Notes under the pieces: generated by a model
Database searches by the model: none
Told to the model about the DNA's origin: nothing
Seen by the model: the letters and a program-made list of their open reading frames with translations, nothing else
Made by a program: the position numbers and the translations under genes
Assembly: GCA_018813815.1 (NCBI GenBank)
Contig: JAHJAY010000011.1
Coordinates: 1-38,550 of the forward strand
Direction of reading: 5' to 3'
Length of the DNA stretch: 38,550 nucleotides
DNA from: Patescibacteria group bacterium
GTDB lineage: Bacteria > Patescibacteriota > Microgenomatia > UBA1400 > JAHJAY01
In this document: positions 14,922 through 22,379 of the stretch, piece after piece
Numbering within the stretch: position 1 is the stretch's first letter
Layout: every line of letters starts with the position of its first letter

Positions 14922-15356
14922 CTAAGGTCTAATTCTGTAAGGTTTTAAAACAGTCGTGCCGTTTTTAAGAACTGAAGTAATACTCAAACGCATGTTGGTT
15001 ATATTCTGATGATAATGACAGACTCCACTCGAGCAAGTCCCAAAAAGCAGAGTTTTCGTACCGGTGTCATTAGAAATGACTGAACCGCCGGCCCCCTGGG
15101 AAATCCCATTAGCATCATAAACCAACTGATAGCTGCCGGATTCCAAATTATCAAAACCGGAAAAGTCAATTAATAATGCCCGGCGGTCAGGCCGAAAACG
15201 AACATGGGCTTTTACGCCCCGAGAAGCCCCAAAATTAACTGAACCGCCGCCGGCTTCGCTTTTCTTCCGAACGCGCTTTTTAGCTGCTTCGACCGGCGCA
15301 GCCATAATTAAAAACCCTGCAAAAACTAATAACATGATTCCGACTTTAATTCTCAT
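14922..15356 (-). CDS. secreted small protein, unknown function
   Basis: About 144 residues. I take the ATG at 15354-15356 (M-R-I-K-V-G), with a TTG- or ATG-initiated extension of three residues possible. A signal peptide is plain: IKVGIMLLVFAGFLIMAAPVEA followed by a basic stretch AKKRVRKK. The mature part is beta-rich (FGASRGVKAHVRFRPDRRALLIDFSG) with one Cys pair in GTCSSGVCHYHQN that could be a disulfide, ending in KNGTTVLKPYRIRP. I do not recognise a family. It is likely an extracytoplasmic beta-sandwich or carbohydrate-facing protein, but that is inference from secondary-structure pattern only. Confidence 0.6.
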   Translation of the reverse strand: MRIKVGIMLLVFAGFLIMAAPVEAAKKRVRKKSEAGGGSVNFGASRGVKAHVRFRPDRRALLIDFSGFDNLESGSYQLVYDANGISQGAGGSVISNDTGTKTLLFGTCSSGVCHYHQNITNMRLSITSVLKNGTTVLKPYRIRP

Positions 15357-15381
15357 TAAACTCATTGTATCATGTCTTTAA

Positions 15382-16023
15382 ATGATTCAAAAATATAAAA
15401 AATTTCTGCTGGCAGGCTGTTTAATTTTACTGGCAGCCGGAATCGGCTACCTGGTTTTTAAACCAGAAAAAAACCAGCTGATTAAACCAATCGGTCAGCA
15501 AGAAAAAACTGCTCCCAAAAAGTTTACCTTTGAGCTGATTGACTGGGAAGATCCGGCCGGCTTTGCTTTTTCTTATCCCCAACAATTAAAACTTGATCCC
15601 CATGAAGAAGATAAGATTAACTATTCCCATCTGGAACTTAGCAGCGATCAATACCCTGGTCGAATCATTATTATGGTTAATGATGCCAAATACCCTACAA
15701 TTGAAGACTGGCTGGCTAATGAGCCAACTGTCCAAAACGGCAATGCCCTGGACACTCAAGTGGCTGAAGTTACCGCCAAACGGATTGCTTTGCCTGAGGG
15801 TCAAGAAATTACGGCTTTTATTGATTTGGATCAGGTAATTTATCTGATTCAAAAAGAGGCGGCAGACGAAATAGAGTTTTGGGGGGCGGTTTATAAAGCA
15901 ATTCTTGATTCTTTTAAATTAACTCCTTTAGAAGGTGAAAGCGAAGCTGAATTTACCGATTGGCTCCAGGGCTTTGACACCTCTCAGGCCGATGTGGTTG
16001 AATCAGTGGAGATTATTGAGTAA
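15382..16023 (+). CDS. membrane-anchored extracytoplasmic protein, PsbP-like
   Basis: 213 residues: short basic start, one membrane helix at about 8-26 (FLLAGCLILLAAGIGYLVF), then an extracytoplasmic domain. The pattern DWEDPAGFAFSYPQQLKLDPHE, GRIIIMVNDAKYPTIEDWL and FWGAVYKAILDSFKLT resembles PsbP-like domains, where a short Y-P strand, an uptake-like central strand and a final ILDSFKF helix recur. The tail is acidic (EGESEAEFTDWLQGFDTSQAD). Function unknown. TATCAT (15368-15373) lies eight bases before the ATG, so the transcript is probably leaderless. Confidence 0.65.
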   Translation: MIQKYKKFLLAGCLILLAAGIGYLVFKPEKNQLIKPIGQQEKTAPKKFTFELIDWEDPAGFAFSYPQQLKLDPHEEDKINYSHLELSSDQYPGRIIIMVNDAKYPTIEDWLANEPTVQNGNALDTQVAEVTAKRIALPEGQEITAFIDLDQVIYLIQKEAADEIEFWGAVYKAILDSFKLTPLEGESEAEFTDWLQGFDTSQADVVESVEIIE

Positions 16024-16025
16024 TT

Positions 16026-16283
16026 TTAACGATATAACTGACCGTGTGTCCCAATAGCTTCAAAAATAACAATATCTTTGAACTGAAAATATAATGCTCG
16101 CCAATCGCCAGTAATATTAATGCTTCTGTAACCCTTTAGTTTCCCGCTAAGTTTATGGTTGTTGAGAACGTGATTATAGGAATCTTTAAGAAAGAGGTTG
16201 CGTCTGTTTTTAAAAGCTTGCCTTATTTTTTTAGGCGTTTTAGCATATTGTTTTTTAAACGCCTTACTGTATTTGATTTTCAT
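16026..16283 (-). CDS. RelE/YafQ-type toxin
   Basis: An 85-residue RelE-superfamily ribonuclease-like toxin. The start at 16281-16283 (M-K-I-K-Y-S-K-A-F-K-K-Q) is chosen over a longer frame because it fits the family N-terminus and overlaps the antitoxin gene by 20 bases. Visible elements are FKKQYAKTPKKIRQAFKNR (helical pair), LSGKLKGYRSINITGDWRALY with the conserved Arg, and IVIFEAIGTHGQLYR with the terminal His/Tyr that is catalytic in YafQ/RelE relatives. Toxins of this type cleave mRNA in the ribosome. With the RelB-like gene upstream it forms a type II pair. Confidence 0.9.
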   Translation of the reverse strand: MKIKYSKAFKKQYAKTPKKIRQAFKNRRNLFLKDSYNHVLNNHKLSGKLKGYRSINITGDWRALYFQFKDIVIFEAIGTHGQLYR

Positions 16284-16569
16284 ACTTGGCTTTTGGATTA
16301 TCCAGCCACTCATCCGCGTCTTTTGCATTGTCAAAAGCAGGAGAGACAAAACCCTTTTTAATGTCCTTCTTAGATTCCTCTAGGGTTTTAAGCAAATAAT
16401 CTGTTGGTTGTTCAGTTATGCTGAAAGATACGCTTTTGGTTCGAATTAGCTGCCTTAAGTAACCATTAATCACTGCACTTAAACTTAAACCCAGCTTTTC
16501 AGCAATTTTTTGGGCTTTATCTTTAATCGCTGCGTCAGTTCGTATATTGATAACTGCTGCGTTGGCCAT
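16264..16569 (-). CDS. RelB/DinJ-type antitoxin
   Basis: A 101-residue antitoxin: an N-terminal ribbon-helix-helix (AAVINIRTDAAIKDKAQKIAE, LGLSLSAVINGYLRQLIR) and a C-terminal toxin-binding tail (EESKKDIKKGFVSPAFDNAKDADEWLDN). It would neutralise the RelE-like toxin and repress the operon. The promoter directly upstream contains palindromic GTAT-TG-ATAC and GTATATAC, good ribbon-helix-helix operators, and its -10 ends nine bases before the ATG. The gene ends inside the toxin gene. Confidence 0.9.
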   Translation of the reverse strand: MANAAVINIRTDAAIKDKAQKIAEKLGLSLSAVINGYLRQLIRTKSVSFSITEQPTDYLLKTLEESKKDIKKGFVSPAFDNAKDADEWLDNPKAKYENQIQ

Positions 16570-16578
16570 AGTATTGAT

Positions 16579-16607
16579 ACTGTATATACGTTGTGGGTTG
16601 ATGTCAA
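16579..16607 (-). promoter_or_regulatory. promoter/operator of the RelBE-type pair
   Basis: Consensus TTGACA (16602-16607), 17-base spacer, TACAGT (16579-16584). Palindromes GTATTGATAC (16571-16580) and GTATATAC (16582-16589) cover the -10 and start region, as expected for autoregulation. Transcription would begin at or within a few bases of the start codon. Confidence 0.65.
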
Positions 16608-16621
16608 GTAGTAATAATAAT

Positions 16622-16740
16622 TTATTTATCTACGCGCTGACAGACCGGCTCGGAATAAGCACAACCAGGACAAATTAGTCTCATCTTGCATTGAACACAA
16701 GTTTTTTTATCACTGCTTTTTGTTCTTTGTAAAATAATAC
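16622..16740 (-). other. Cys-rich open frame after rarA, no clear start
   Basis: The +1 frame relative to the end of rarA stays open and encodes KKTCVQCKMRLICPGC followed by AYSEPVCQRVDK and a stop at 16622-16624. Two CxxC pairs plus a further Cys look like a small zinc ribbon. The only ATG (giving a 20-residue peptide) is after the first CxxC. It may be a frameshift relic of a longer small protein or a rarA tail, or an unusual-start microprotein. Confidence 0.3.
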
Positions 16741-17888
16741 TTCTTACCTGTTATTTTATCAGGCAATAGGCTTGTTTTTGCATACATCTCATAACCCCTA
16801 CTGTAACCCAAGTCTTTCATTAGCTTGGTTGGAGCATTACGCAGATTAAGCGGGATGGGCAGGTTGCCGTATTTTTTTACATCATCTAAAGCTTTAAAAT
16901 AGGCATTATAAGCTGACCGGTCTTTGGGTGCTTTCGCTAAATAAACCGTAGCCGTAGCCAAATTAATCTGGGCTTCAGGAAAGCCAACAGTATGAACAGC
17001 TTGAAAAGTTTCATTTGCCACTACAAGCGCAGTTGGCAAAGCAATACCAATATCTTCCGAGGCAAAAATAATCATCCGACGGGCAATAAACTTAGGATCT
17101 TCACCTGCCTCAACCATCCGGGCTAAATAATAAAGGGCGGCATCAACATCAGACGCACGCAAACTTTTAATATAAGCAGAAATCGTGTCATAATGCTGAT
17201 CGCCTGCCCGATCATAAAGCAAATTCTTTTTTTGGAGCGCCCGGGTTAAAAGCTCAACCGTAATTTTTTTATTGCCTGGTTTAAAAACTTGAGCCACAAC
17301 TTCAATTGCATTTAGAGCAATTCGGGCATCACCATCACTGAATTGGGCCAGAAGATTTAAAGGTTTAACAGTCATGGTAAAACCCAGCTCTTTGAGGCCG
17401 CGTTTAATGATCTGTTTTATCTCTTCCGGAGATAATGGTTTAAGCACAAAAACCCGGCTGCGGGATAAAAGCGGTGAAATCACTTCAAATGATGGATTTT
17501 CAGTAGTAGCGCCAATAAAAACAATTGTGCCATCTTCAACATAGGGCAATAAAAAATCCTGCTGGGCTTTATTAAAACGATGAAGCTCATCTAAAAACAC
17601 AACCGCTCCCTTGGCAGCCAAACCTTTTTTTATTGGCTCAACAATCCCCCTTAAATCAGCTTTACCTGCAGAAACAGCCGACAAACCGTAAAATTGACGC
17701 TTGACTGAATCTGCAATTAACCGGGCTAAGGTAGTTTTGCCACAACCCGGCGGTCCCCAAAAAATCATAGAAAAAGGTTGTTTTTGCTTTATCGCCAACC
17801 TAATTGGAGCGCCAACACCAACTAAGTGCATCTGCCCAATAAATTCAGCTAGGTTTTTCGGTCGAATTTTATCTGCTAAAGGAATCAT
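16710..17888 (-). CDS. rarA: replication-associated recombination protein A (RarA/MgsA)
   Basis: A 392-residue AAA+ ATPase of the RarA/MgsA/WRNIP1 family, which acts at stalled replication forks. Visible elements are PLADKIRPKNLAEFIGQMHL at the start, Walker A GPPGCGKTT, Walker B VVFLDELHRFNKAQQD, sensor 1 IGATTENPSFEV, and the arginine finger SRSRVF region. The C-terminal tetramerisation and clamp-loader-like part contains ASDVDAALYYLARMVEAGED, ASEDIGIALPTALVVA and YLAKAPKDRSAYNAY. It ends at KKYYFTKNKK; the typical RarA tail is slightly longer, and the Cys-rich frame immediately after is noted separately. Confidence 0.97.
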   Translation of the reverse strand: MIPLADKIRPKNLAEFIGQMHLVGVGAPIRLAIKQKQPFSMIFWGPPGCGKTTLARLIADSVKRQFYGLSAVSAGKADLRGIVEPIKKGLAAKGAVVFLDELHRFNKAQQDFLLPYVEDGTIVFIGATTENPSFEVISPLLSRSRVFVLKPLSPEEIKQIIKRGLKELGFTMTVKPLNLLAQFSDGDARIALNAIEVVAQVFKPGNKKITVELLTRALQKKNLLYDRAGDQHYDTISAYIKSLRASDVDAALYYLARMVEAGEDPKFIARRMIIFASEDIGIALPTALVVANETFQAVHTVGFPEAQINLATATVYLAKAPKDRSAYNAYFKALDDVKKYGNLPIPLNLRNAPTKLMKDLGYSRGYEMYAKTSLLPDKITGKKYYFTKNKKQ

Positions 17889-17892
17889 AGGA

Positions 17893-18273
17893 TCAATTTC
17901 TAATTTTCTTATTAAATATCGATGAACTAATAAATAGAGCTAATAATGCGCCCAAGGTGTCAAAAGCAACATCACCCCACCAGGCTTCACGTCCAAAAAC
18001 AAAAGACTGATGAAATTCATCAGATATGGCATAAATAACACTAAAAAGTAAAGGCATAAACCAGTTTTTCTTCTCTCTGGCTGAGTTAATCGCCCGAAAA
18101 ATCAGCCAGCAAAGAACAGCGTATTCAACAATGTGGGCTAAGTTTTTTATCCACCAGTCCTGCCAATAAGTTTGACCAATTGAAGGTATGGGCGCTGAAG
18201 AAAGCTGAAAAATCAAGCCGCACCAAAAAATCACCGGCCCCCAAAGTAAAATAAACTGAATCAACTTTTTCAT
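17893..18273 (-). CDS. VanZ-like membrane protein
   Basis: About 126 residues from the ATG at 18271-18273 (M-K-K-L-I-Q-F); ATGs a little upstream (18279, 18303) are possible. TATACT (18280-18285) lies six bases before the chosen start. Four membrane helices and the family motifs are visible: LSSAPIPSIG, NLAHIVEYAVLCWLIFRA (H..EY), and SDEFHQSFVFGREAWWGDVAFDTLGALL (DE.HQ...GR...D...D..G). VanZ is the teicoplanin-resistance protein of enterococci, but most VanZ-like proteins have no known role; this is a general surface or lipid-linked candidate only. Confidence 0.9.
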   Translation of the reverse strand: MKKLIQFILLWGPVIFWCGLIFQLSSAPIPSIGQTYWQDWWIKNLAHIVEYAVLCWLIFRAINSAREKKNWFMPLLFSVIYAISDEFHQSFVFGREAWWGDVAFDTLGALLALFISSSIFNKKIRN

Positions 18274-18299
18274 AAACATAGTATAGCAAATTGGGCTAA

Positions 18300-18473
18300 T
18301 CACTTCCTGGATCGGAAAAATGGCCAGGCGGCAAAGGCAATTAAACCCAAACCAACAACAGCTATTGTTATAGGTAAAACAACATTATTGGGTTTAGTTT
18401 CAGATCTGCCTGATTCAGGCGTAGGCGTGGCTTGATAAAAATCCTCTTCACCCAAAACTAATCCGGAATTTTC
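18300..18473 (-). other. in-frame C-terminal anchor after the stop of the lamin-tail gene
   Basis: After the TAA at 18474-18476 the same frame remains open for 57 codons to a TGA at 18300-18302. It continues the linker style (ATPTPESGRSETKPNN) and then encodes one membrane helix (VVLPITIAVVGLGLIAFAAW) and a basic end (PFFRSRK). This is exactly the anchor that a signal-LTD-linker protein would be expected to have. The stop may be a nonsense mutation, a sequencing error or a readthrough site. Confidence 0.75.
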
Positions 18474-19115
18474 TTATTCTTCGGTTTCTGTTGGCGTTGG
18501 AGTTGGGGTTTTAATGGATATTGGCGTTGCTTGCCCGCCTAACTGCGAAGCTGTTGGCGTGGGTGTCGGTGTAGGGGTCGGAATTGACGTCGCAGTTGGT
18601 ATTGGGGTAGGCATTTGAGTTGGCTCCGGCTCTTCTGTTGGTGTAGGAGTTGGAGTATTTGTTGGAGTCGGCAATACACATTGATTAGCTAAACCCGGCG
18701 TAATCTCACTGCAAACCCCCCAAGCGTCACCATCTGGAAAACGACCTAAAGAAATATCATCGCCCGGATTAGAAAAATATCCATGTTCATCAATTACTTG
18801 TTTATCACTGTTAATTAAAAACACCGTGTCTGTACTTTTGTTAAGCCGGCTGCCAACCTCAAAAACCTTAAAACCATAAGCGCTTATAGTTGCTTCATTA
18901 ATATCCAGCATATTGCTTGCAGTTTCATCATCAAGAACCCAACCATTAAGATTAACTTCCTGATCAGTCGTGTTGTATAACTCAACCCAATCTGAGCTAT
19001 CAGTTGGGTTGGGTAAATATTCATTAATCACTACTTGCGCCGAACAAGCGGGAGGAAAAATAAAAATAATTAAAAATAAAAAAGGGTTAAAAAGTTTAAC
19101 AAATTGGACAGGCAC
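18474..19115 (-). CDS. secreted lamin-tail-domain protein with P/T-rich linker (stop before anchor)
   Basis: About 213 residues. The start is GTG at 19113-19115 or the adjacent TTG at 19118, three bases after the M23 gene. It has a signal peptide (LFNPFLFLIIFIFPPACSA) and a lamin-tail (LTD) domain at about 28-130 (VVINEYLPNPTDSSDWVELY, NLNGWVLDDETA, FEVGSRLNKSTDTVFL, NPGDDISLGRFPDGD), then a long Pro/Thr repeat region with PTPTPT units. LTD domains occur in secreted and surface proteins, often beside nucleases or adhesins. The frame stops at TAA, but an in-frame anchor follows (see 18300-18473). If read as is, the product is released rather than anchored. Confidence 0.8.
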   Translation of the reverse strand: MPVQFVKLFNPFLFLIIFIFPPACSAQVVINEYLPNPTDSSDWVELYNTTDQEVNLNGWVLDDETASNMLDINEATISAYGFKVFEVGSRLNKSTDTVFLINSDKQVIDEHGYFSNPGDDISLGRFPDGDAWGVCSEITPGLANQCVLPTPTNTPTPTPTEEPEPTQMPTPIPTATSIPTPTPTPTPTASQLGGQATPISIKTPTPTPTETEE

Positions 19116-19120
19116 CAAAT

Positions 19121-20296
19121 TTACAAATAATTAATATGTAAATAATAAGTATCAATGTCAGAATCCCCATGGTCAACCTTAACATAACGCAAAGTGCCGC
19201 CACCGCAGCTGATACTGCCGCGATAAAGCACGCCGGGCTTAACTGATTTAACTTGCAAATCATCAGAAACCATATCCAAACCAGTATGGGGTCCGCCTCT
19301 ATAGGCGCCAGTTTTAGCATAACCAGTCATTCCATATCCCTGAGTTATTCTTGGTTTACCATTAATTGGCCAATTCCAGGAACCGGTAAAAGAAAAAGTG
19401 CTGTCACAATCAGGCCACCAACCGCAAAGATCCCAATCAACATCTTTTGACTGTAAATAATTAGCCGGGTTGCTACGAGTGTTATTAACCGCCACCTCAA
19501 AATGCAAATGAGTTCCACGCGAACAAGGAGAAATTCCGGAAATAATTGAGGCAATTTGTTCGCCTTCTCCAATTCCTCCCACCTCAATTTCAGTTCCTTG
19601 TCCGGCCATAATTGCCTGAATAGCTGAATACTCTGCTCGGGCCTTAGCTAATAGTTGTTGAAATTGCTGTTCATCATTTTTAGTAGTCGCCAAAAGCCCT
19701 TGTTTTGAACTCTGCTGTTGAGCCAGAGTAGCTTTTTGCCCGGCCAGTTTTTTTATTAAGGCTTCTTGCTCTGCCTGCTTAGTTTCTTTTAAATCTTTTT
19801 GCGCATCATAATTTATCCGCGCCTGCTCCATTTCCAACAACAACTGCTTATCCTGCTGTTCAGCCACATACATATACTTAAGGTGGGCAGGTGATAATTT
19901 AGAGGAAAGTAAATAATAAAACGGCTTTATTTGATAACGTTTATAGCTGGAAATTATCCGTTGTTTTAAACGCTGGGCGGTCTGATTCAAAGAAACATTA
20001 AGACCATAAATCCTAAAAGAAAGTTCGTTAACTTCATCTTTTAAAACCTCAATATCTATCTCGGTCTTAGCAATTTCAGTTTCAGTCAGTTTGATTTTGC
20101 TGTTTAAGTAAGAAATTGTTGAAGCCAGGGTTTGCGCTTGACCCTGAAGTTCATTAATCTTGCTTTGGTATTCATCAATCTTGTCCTGCCAACAACCGGA
20201 ATTATTACCGCAATCCTGAGCATGCAAGACTCGGGTATAACTACTAAAAAACACCAAACAAAAAAGCAGGTTTAGAAGAAAAAGTTTTCTTTTCAT
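19121..20296 (-). CDS. coiled-coil M23 peptidase (FtsEX-linked), permuted motif order
   Basis: 391 residues: signal peptide (1-27), an EnvC/PcsB-like coiled coil at about 36-230, then a LytM/M23 domain. The motif order is unusual. The HxH block GTHLHFEVAV (H263, H265) comes first; the H-x3-D block GPHTGLDM (H337, D341) and the Y-Y-L-H catalytic block (H387) follow at the C-terminus. In standard M23 enzymes H-x3-D comes first and HxH last, so the domain looks circularly permuted. CGWWPDC links the halves. Encoded nine bases after ftsX, it is the likely peptidoglycan hydrolase or activator controlled by FtsEX at division. Confidence 0.88.
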   Translation of the reverse strand: MKRKLFLLNLLFCLVFFSSYTRVLHAQDCGNNSGCWQDKIDEYQSKINELQGQAQTLASTISYLNSKIKLTETEIAKTEIDIEVLKDEVNELSFRIYGLNVSLNQTAQRLKQRIISSYKRYQIKPFYYLLSSKLSPAHLKYMYVAEQQDKQLLLEMEQARINYDAQKDLKETKQAEQEALIKKLAGQKATLAQQQSSKQGLLATTKNDEQQFQQLLAKARAEYSAIQAIMAGQGTEIEVGGIGEGEQIASIISGISPCSRGTHLHFEVAVNNTRSNPANYLQSKDVDWDLCGWWPDCDSTFSFTGSWNWPINGKPRITQGYGMTGYAKTGAYRGGPHTGLDMVSDDLQVKSVKPGVLYRGSISCGGGTLRYVKVDHGDSDIDTYYLHINYL

Positions 20297-20304
20297 TTTT
20301 CCGA

Positions 20305-21183
20305 TTAAACTTTCAAAAACCGGCGAGTGGCCAGCAGTGTGGCTAAGCCGCCAACCAACGCTCCGAAAATAAGCTGGGCGGCCAAAATCCCTGCCATGAC
20401 TGTCACCGGCACAGGCAGTAAAGCCACTTCAGTCAGCCAAAGCGATAAAAACGGCGTGGCGTAAAGAAGCGCTAAATAAACTATACCCCAAGCAATAAAA
20501 GCGCTAATAGCGCCATAAAACATGCCTTCAAACACAAACGGCCAGCGAATAAACCAATTAGAAGCACCCAATAAACGCATAATTTCAATTTCAGGTTTAC
20601 GATGAAGAATTTTTAAACTGGTAACCACGCCGATAACTAAAATTGACTGCAGTGCAAGATAAGCAATCAGGCTCAAACCAAAAATACGGATGTTTCTTAC
20701 CCACCGAGACAATGATTCAATAATATCTTCATAAAAAGCAATGTCTGTAATCCCCGGCTGTCTTTCTAAAACAACTTTGAGGTTATTTAAACCATCAATA
20801 GTTTTAGCAGAAACTTCAATTGAGGGCGGCAGAATTTTATAATTAACCAACTCTAAAAGCAAAGGGTCATCTTGGTTTTTTTCCCGGTAAATTGCCTCAG
20901 CTTCGTGAGTGGAAACATATTTAAAATCAGCCAATTTGCCGGTTTGGTTAAGCTGGTTCTTTATTTCAGCAATCTCGCTTTCTTCCAAATCAATGCCACT
21001 GGCAAAAAAAGCAATTACCTGAGGAGCATTTTCAAAATGCTGGAGAATTTTAACTGATCCTAAGGAAATCAAAGTAAGGGCCGTACTGGCAATAAAAGTC
21101 AACATCAACACCATTATGGCGGCAATCGCCTGATACGGCGTTCGCCTAATTTGCTGCCAAGAACTGGTAATTCTTTTATTCAT
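20305..21183 (-). CDS. ftsX: cell division protein FtsX
   Basis: A 292-residue FtsX with the family arrangement: short cytoplasmic start (SSWQQIRRTPYQAIAAIMVL), helix 1 at about 20-45, an extracytoplasmic domain (VIAFFASGIDLEESEIAEIK, KYVSTHEAEAIYREKN, PPSIEVSAKTIDGLNNLK), then three helices from about residue 170. RKPEIEIMRLLGASNWFIRWPFVFEGM is the conserved cytoplasmic loop. The extracytoplasmic domain contacts coiled-coil hydrolase activators, which fits the M23 gene downstream. It overlaps ftsE by four bases (ATGA). Confidence 0.96.
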   Translation of the reverse strand: MNKRITSSWQQIRRTPYQAIAAIMVLMLTFIASTALTLISLGSVKILQHFENAPQVIAFFASGIDLEESEIAEIKNQLNQTGKLADFKYVSTHEAEAIYREKNQDDPLLLELVNYKILPPSIEVSAKTIDGLNNLKVVLERQPGITDIAFYEDIIESLSRWVRNIRIFGLSLIAYLALQSILVIGVVTSLKILHRKPEIEIMRLLGASNWFIRWPFVFEGMFYGAISAFIAWGIVYLALLYATPFLSLWLTEVALLPVPVTVMAGILAAQLIFGALVGGLATLLATRRFLKV

Positions 21184-21845
21184 TTTTCCGACAAACTATC
21201 AGTAACTTTACCTTTTTTTAACTCAATCACTCGTTGAGGAAAACCGGCAACAATTTCCCGGTCATGGGTGGCCATAATTACAGTTGTTCCTTGATCATTA
21301 ATTTTTTTCAAAAGTTTAACAATCTGCCAACTGATTCCTGCATCAAGGTTGCCGGTTGGTTCATCGGCAAAAACCAACTCCGGTCCAGCTACAATTGCAC
21401 GGGCAATCACTACTCTTTGCAGTTCGCCGCCGGACAATTGGGCAGGAAAAAAATTCATCCTGTTTTTTAGGCCGACTAAGGCCAATACCTTAGCTGCCTC
21501 ACTTTTAATCTTATCCCGCTCCAAACCATTGATTTCCAAAGGCAGGGCCGTATTTTCAAATACTGTCCGCTCAGTTAAAAGTTTGTAATCTTGAAACACC
21601 GAACCGATTTTCCGGCGCAACTGAGGAATTTCTTTGGCCGGTAACTGACTTAAATCTTGATCTAAAAAAGTTATTTTACCTGAATCAGGCACAATTTCTT
21701 TAAGCAATAATCTTAAAATTGTCGTTTTCCCTGCTCCGGAAGGGCCGACCAAAAAAACAAACTCGCCTTTTTTAATCGTAAAATCTGCCTGGTTAAGGGC
21801 AGTGGTCTGACCAAAATTTTTACTGACTTTATCAAATTTGATCAT
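21180..21845 (-). CDS. ftsE: cell division ATP-binding protein FtsE
   Basis: The 221-residue ATPase of FtsEX, which transmits cytoplasmic ATP hydrolysis to wall hydrolases. Motifs: [20 protein letters not shown], Walker [11 protein letters not shown]-loop VFQDYKLL, signature [15 protein letters not shown], Walker [15 protein letters not shown]-loop [16 protein letters not shown] and the length identify it as FtsE rather than LolD. It is the first gene of the ftsE-ftsX-M23 operon; TATACT lies about 15 bases before the ATG, so a short leader is likely. Confidence 0.97.
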   Translation of the reverse strand: MIKFDKVSKNFGQTTALNQADFTIKKGEFVFLVGPSGAGKTTILRLLLKEIVPDSGKITFLDQDLSQLPAKEIPQLRRKIGSVFQDYKLLTERTVFENTALPLEINGLERDKIKSEAAKVLALVGLKNRMNFFPAQLSGGELQRVVIARAIVAGPELVFADEPTGNLDAGISWQIVKLLKKINDQGTTVIMATHDREIVAGFPQRVIELKKGKVTDSLSEK

Positions 21846-21868
21846 ACTTCGATTTCACTCAGTATAAA

Positions 21869-22351
21869 TTATTCCAAAACTTCTAATTTACCGACATCCA
21901 TTAACCAGCCGGCTTTTTGGGCAGAAAAAGTTTCCCCCCAGACTTTAACTTGACGATCAAGGTATTCATTAAGGTTAATCGCCGATGAAGTGAGATACAC
22001 ACTTTTAGAGTCTCCGCCGGGCCTTTCCAAATGATGAGAACCCTCACCATCAATACCGCCGGACACCAATTTACCTTCTGCCTCATCTTTAAAAGTTTTT
22101 GCATCACTCAAACCAACTATAGTGCCCTTTTTAATCTTTTCAGTTGAACCGCCAATGCCGGCCGGCATTGTCCCTGATTGAGTTTTTTGCGAAAGCAAAT
22201 AGCCGGTTAAAATCCCCAGTCCGGCAACAAAAACGGCCATTAACAACGAAGCCATTTTAGTTTGCTTTTTTGGTTTTTCTAAAGATTTAACCAGTTTCTC
22301 TGGTTGATCAACAAGTTTAACTTGAGCCGTTTGGCTGGAATTTTCTGGCAT
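21869..22351 (-). CDS. membrane-anchored orphan with OB-like C-terminus
   Basis: 160 residues preceded by a strong AGGAGGT ribosome-binding site. A charged N-terminus (about 1-32) is followed by one helix (MASLLMAVFVAGLGILTGYLL) and an extracytoplasmic part. The end, VYLTSSAINLNEYLDRQVKVWGETF and then KAGWLMDVGKLEVLE, reads as a small beta barrel with the cadence of OB-fold lipoprotein domains. A Gly-rich middle (SGGIDGEGSHHLERPGGDSK) is probably disordered. I know no function for this type. It lies between ftsE and prfB in the same direction. Confidence 0.65.
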   Translation of the reverse strand: MPENSSQTAQVKLVDQPEKLVKSLEKPKKQTKMASLLMAVFVAGLGILTGYLLSQKTQSGTMPAGIGGSTEKIKKGTIVGLSDAKTFKDEAEGKLVSGGIDGEGSHHLERPGGDSKSVYLTSSAINLNEYLDRQVKVWGETFSAQKAGWLMDVGKLEVLE

Positions 22352-22379
22352 AATTACCTCCTAATTCATCATAGCAAAA

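Noticed and set aside
18500-18670. Low-complexity tandem repeat considered as a possible CRISPR or minisatellite
   Set aside because: It encodes the Pro/Thr-rich linker in frame; units are degenerate and there are no spacers.
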